Assembly (NCBI GenBank): GCA_003514305.1
Contig: DORE01000166.1
Coordinates: forward strand, 7,533-16,612
DNA length: 9,080 bases
DNA from: Gammaproteobacteria bacterium
GTDB taxonomy: Bacteria; Pseudomonadota; Gammaproteobacteria; Pseudomonadales; Pseudohongiellaceae
Direction: 5' to 3'
The notes under the pieces are model-generated. The model had not been told where the DNA came from and made no database searches. It saw only the letters and a program-made list of their open reading frames with translations. The translations under genes were made by a program, and so were the position numbers. This document shows positions 6,784 to 9,080 of this stretch, piece after piece. The stretch's first letter is position 1; each line of letters begins with the position of its first letter.

Positions 6784-7047
6784 TTAGTTCACATACGGAG
6801 TTATCTGACCATCATCGCACCAAAGCAGTTTTCGTTCTGGATACTCGCGTGCAAGCTTCACCAAATCCCCGAAATTTTGTGGATTGATCTGGGAAAACGG
6901 CGCCGGAGCATCGTTTTTTAGATCCACGATTTGACAGCTCCCTGGGGGGCGGGCAGACACGCCGGTACAGGCGGACATCCCAGCAAACAGCCAAAATAAG
7001 CAATAGCGGAGTTTAGCGCTTTTCTTTGTAATTAGTATCTGTCGCAT
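6784..7047 (-). CDS. Small exported Cys-containing hypothetical protein
   Basis: The product has 87 residues. The N-terminus is basic (KKSAKLRY, 8-15), then hydrophobic (CLFWLFAGMSA), and ends in Cys27. GMSAC is an acceptable though not ideal lipobox; an ordinary signal-peptidase cut near VSA (32) is the alternative. The mature part, about 55-60 residues, has two further Cys (38 in GSCQIVDL and 77 in LLWCDDGQI) that could form a disulfide in the periplasm, and an amphipathic stretch NFGDLVKLAREYPERK (58-73). I recognise no family. The ATG follows an in-frame TAG directly and has no clear ribosome site, which lowers confidence. The export signal plus paired Cys argues that it is real rather than a shadow. 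Confidence 0.45.
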   Translation of the reverse strand: MRQILITKKSAKLRYCLFWLFAGMSACTGVSARPPGSCQIVDLKNDAPAPFSQINPQNFGDLVKLAREYPERKLLWCDDGQITPYVN

Positions 7048-7802
7048 CTAATAGGCAAGCTTACTCTTTAGTGACAATCATTTTACAGGAATTATAGCTT
7101 TCCATTTAACAGTGACCATTGCCCGATTAGGCCGATCCTTTGTTCGTGGTCAGCACTTCATCCTACTTGAACTTAATGTATTAGTTATTCACATTGCGTA
7201 TGTTTTTCGTTCATCACTCAGAACAGTGCGAAGACAAAATTTCTTACCGATTACAAAGCCATAAAAACCCTTCTCACGGTCATTTCGACCTGGTAAGTAT
7301 CCTCAAGATACTGAAGACTCCAACCTTTATCAGCCTCGGTAACAAACCGCACAACAGAAAATTGATTCGGCAGCTATTAGATCAATTGCCAGCCCTACTC
7401 ATTGATCGCAGTTGTGCGCTTTCTCCCTTAAAAATCAGTTTCATTAGGCTTGCCATGCAAACGCCAACTCCCGGGCGGCACATTTTAGTCTGGCCCCTGC
7501 GCTTCAAGCTGAGTATATCCTGACAGCATGTTTTAGATGGATAACCTAATAACCCATTTAAAACCATGTCTTAGCTTGACTTAGTGGATGCGTACTCTTT
7601 CCAAATCCAGCATTATGCTGTGGTGTTTTGCCTTCATCTGGCCTTCCATCTGCATCTCATTCACACAGACAAAAACGCCTCCCGGTGCGTCGAATCAAGA
7701 TTGTTACAAGTTGGCACGTTGCTAGAAGCACCAACCTAGCCACCCCTCCTTAAATTTACACTTGAAACAGTCTCATAACAGTCAGACCTGGAGAATTCTG
7801 GG

Positions 7803-7830
7803 TTGTGCTTTACCGAGCACATGTTACATT
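7803..7830 (+). promoter_or_regulatory. Candidate promoter with overlapping inverted repeat upstream of the IPMDH-like gene
   Basis: TTGTGC (7803-7808) and TACATT (7825-7830) are 16 bases apart, an imperfect -35/-10 pair about 50 bases before the start codon. TGTGCT-ttaccg-AGCACA (7804-7821) is a perfect 6-base inverted repeat lying across the -35 box and spacer, where a bound regulator would block or aid polymerase. No regulator gene in the window can be assigned to it. Confidence 0.35.
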
Positions 7831-7868
7831 ACGCGCCTCGTTATTTCTCCTGATCGCAAATGACTTAT

Positions 7869-7875
7869 GGAAGAG
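7869..7875 (+). promoter_or_regulatory. Ribosome binding site that decides the IPMDH-like start
   Basis: GGAAGAG lies 6 bases before the ATG at 7882. The in-frame ATG at 7867 has no ribosome site and would add only MEEHG. Confidence 0.5.
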
Positions 7876-7881
7876 CACGGT

Positions 7882-8979
7882 ATGAACACCTACAAAATCG
7901 CCTTACTTGATGGCGACGGTATTGGGCCAGAGATCATGGCTGAAGCCGCCAAGATTCTAAAGCTGGTGGCCCAGCGCAACCGCGTAAATTTTGAGCTGGA
8001 AAACGGTGCTTTTGGCGCAACTGCCTACTTCAGCCATGGCAACTCATTTCCGGACGAAACCAAAGCCCTGTGTGATTCTGCGGATGCCATACTTAAAGGC
8101 CCCATCGGCCTGAGCCATGAGGAGTCAAAAAGAATCCCTGTTGATATGCAGCCAGAACGCGGTGCGCTGCTGCCCCTACGCCGTCGATACGACACTTTCG
8201 CGAACTTTCGCCCTGTTTATCTGCCAAAGGATATTGCACATTTTTCACCGTTAAAAGCGGAAGTCATCGGTGACGGCATTGACTTTGTGATCATCCGAGA
8301 ACTTGTCGGCGGGCTGTACTTTGGAAAGAAGGAAATCGGAGTCACCAAGGGCGGCAAGCGATTTGTGACTGAAAGTCTTGAATATGATGAAGACCAGATC
8401 GCTCGGATCGCACGAGTTGCTTTTGAAACTGCTCAAAAACGTAAAGGCGTCCTGCATAACATTCATAAGAGCAATGTGCTCAAATCGAGCGTGCTTTGGA
8501 ATGAGGTCATGGAGGAAGTTGGCAGGGATTTTCCTGAAGTAGAGATAAAGAATATCCTAGTGGATGCAGCTGCCACCTACCTGTGCCTGAATCCCGCGCA
8601 ATTCGACGTTATGGTCATGGAAAATATGTTCGGCGACATACTTAGTGATCAGGGGGGCGGTATTCTGGGCTCGCTTGGTCTGATGCCTTCAGCGTGCATG
8701 GGGCCGGACAAGGCTTATTATGAACCTTCTCATGGTTCCGCGCCCGACATTGCAGGACAGCAAATCGCCAATCCCTATTCCATGATAGGCTCGGTAGCCA
8801 TGATGATGGAGATGAGCTTTGGCATGGAAAGCGAGGCCCGAAATATCTGGCAAGCGATGAAATCTGTCTTTGCACAGGGGTTTTCCACCCCTGACCTTTC
8901 TAGACCTGATAGCGAAGTCAAAATGATAGGCACCAATGGTTTTGGGGATTTAGTCGCTGAAGAACTCAGTAAGCTCTGA
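7882..8979 (+). CDS. Isopropylmalate dehydrogenase-like beta-decarboxylating dehydrogenase (LeuB paralogue)
   Basis: The product has 365 residues from the ATG at 7882, full length for the family. It oxidises and decarboxylates a (2R,3S)-2-hydroxy-3-alkylmalate-type substrate with NAD and Mg/Mn, in the cytoplasm. Motifs are in order: LLDGDGIGPEI near the start; PERGALLPLRRRYDTFANFRP with E92, L96/L97, R100 and R110; RELVGGLYFG with R139 and Y146; HKSNVL with K196; LVDAAA with D228; FGDILSD with metal ligands D252 and D256; and HGSAPDIAG (284-292) with D289, the NAD-preferring Asp. The Leu-Leu pair and RELxGGxYFG are IPMDH traits rather than those of isocitrate, tartrate or D-malate dehydrogenase. 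However, DQGGGILGSLG replaces the usual LeuB 'DEASMLTGS' segment, and Ser replaces the residue before HGS. No leuA, leuC or leuD is adjacent. It may be a divergent paralogue in another 2-oxoacid-elongation route, or simply a dispersed leuB. Confidence 0.9.
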   Translation: MNTYKIALLDGDGIGPEIMAEAAKILKLVAQRNRVNFELENGAFGATAYFSHGNSFPDETKALCDSADAILKGPIGLSHEESKRIPVDMQPERGALLPLRRRYDTFANFRPVYLPKDIAHFSPLKAEVIGDGIDFVIIRELVGGLYFGKKEIGVTKGGKRFVTESLEYDEDQIARIARVAFETAQKRKGVLHNIHKSNVLKSSVLWNEVMEEVGRDFPEVEIKNILVDAAATYLCLNPAQFDVMVMENMFGDILSDQGGGILGSLGLMPSACMGPDKAYYEPSHGSAPDIAGQQIANPYSMIGSVAMMMEMSFGMESEARNIWQAMKSVFAQGFSTPDLSRPDSEVKMIGTNGFGDLVAEELSKL

Positions 8980-8986
8980 CTCAGAG
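8974..8986. repeat. Palindrome CTCTGAcTCAGAG spanning both convergent stop codons
   Basis: Six-base arms surround one central base. The left arm contains the TGA of the IPMDH-like gene and the right arm the TGA of the minus-strand gene. A hairpin would need to open the inner pairs (about 5 pairs, 3-base loop), and there is no T-run on either side, so a bidirectional terminator is only weakly supported. Confidence 0.4.
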
Positions 8987-9080
8987 GCTGTGCAGTTTCA
9001 GGTTAATCATCCTGAGCGTGGCTTTCACGGCCGCCATCACTTGATTGGAGTCAACACCGCGGGTTTTGAAATCGCGCTCT
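8981..9080 (-). CDS. C-terminal end of an unrecognised protein (starts off the window)
   Basis: On the minus strand the frame is open from the right edge to TGA at 8983-8981, giving 32 residues: an acidic/basic start (ERDFKTRGVD), then an amphipathic helix (NQVMAAVKATLRMINLKL) and HSL at the end. The other two minus frames are interrupted or less protein-like. I do not recognise the family from so little. It is convergent with the IPMDH-like gene and only one base separates the stops. A basic helical tail would fit many protein types, so no function is proposed. Confidence 0.45.
   Translation of the reverse strand, partial: ERDFKTRGVDSNQVMAAVKATLRMINLKLHSL

Larger units (their letters stand above)
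7048..7881. other. 834-base spacer without a convincing gene, possibly decayed
   Basis: The longest frames are 109 codons on the plus strand (7194-7523) and 61 on the minus strand (7382-7567). They overlap each other and show no recognisable motif, ribosome site or domain. A minus-strand stretch around 7690-7577, without a start codon, reads FDAPGGVFVCVNEMQMEGQM and goes on to a stop 17 codons later. It looks protein-like and may be a gene remnant, but has a stop immediately upstream. No tRNA, terminal inverted repeat or transposase motif was seen. The last 80 bases carry the promoter region of the downstream dehydrogenase. Confidence 0.4.

Noticed and set aside
7194..7523. 109-codon plus-strand frame in the long spacer
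   Set aside because: No ribosome site, no recognisable domain and an unbalanced composition (many His, Arg, Pro, Ser); a minus-strand frame overlaps it equally well.
7680..7710. GTCGAATC resembling a tRNA T-loop
   Set aside because: No flanking 5-base stem, acceptor stem or anticodon arm could be fitted around it.

Overview
The window looks like an accessory, gene-sparse stretch of a Gram-negative bacterial chromosome, probably a gammaproteobacterium. That guess rests on the periplasmic and lipoprotein export signals, the moderate base composition and the style of the enzyme families. The taxon cannot be fixed from this sequence. About two thirds of the window is convincingly coding. Most genes are single enzymes separated by long spacers, and several spacers hold what look like decayed genes.

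Left part (1-3272): a secreted serine hydrolase of the class C beta-lactamase/esterase type runs off the left edge on the minus strand. Next comes a minus-strand zinc-independent medium-chain dehydrogenase (quinone-reductase-like, 1912-3048). It is followed 17 bases downstream by a small reading frame that appears broken by one frameshift (1576-1894). Upstream and divergent from the dehydrogenase, 44 bases away, lies the N-terminal half of an HxlR-type regulator (3093-3272). Its Cys and GGKW...FGE motifs survive, but it stops in the middle of its DNA-binding domain.

Middle part (3273-6597): an aldo/keto reductase (3741-4727) and a lipoprotein with an Amidase_3-like pattern (4887-5717), both minus strand, then a plus-strand VOC/glyoxalase-fold protein (6163-6597). 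The aldo/keto reductase, the dehydrogenase, the VOC protein and the HxlR remnant are all families often linked to aldehyde, quinone or dicarbonyl handling. Reading them as remnants of an electrophile-detoxification neighbourhood is inference, because they do not form one operon.

Right part (6598-9080): a small exported Cys-containing protein of unknown function on the minus strand, about 830 bases with no convincing gene, and then a stand-alone isopropylmalate dehydrogenase-like enzyme (7882-8979). That enzyme has an inverted repeat in its promoter region. It ends tail to tail with an unrecognised partial minus-strand gene; the two stop codons sit in one short palindrome. No tRNA, rRNA, CRISPR array, intact mobile element or obvious defence system was seen.
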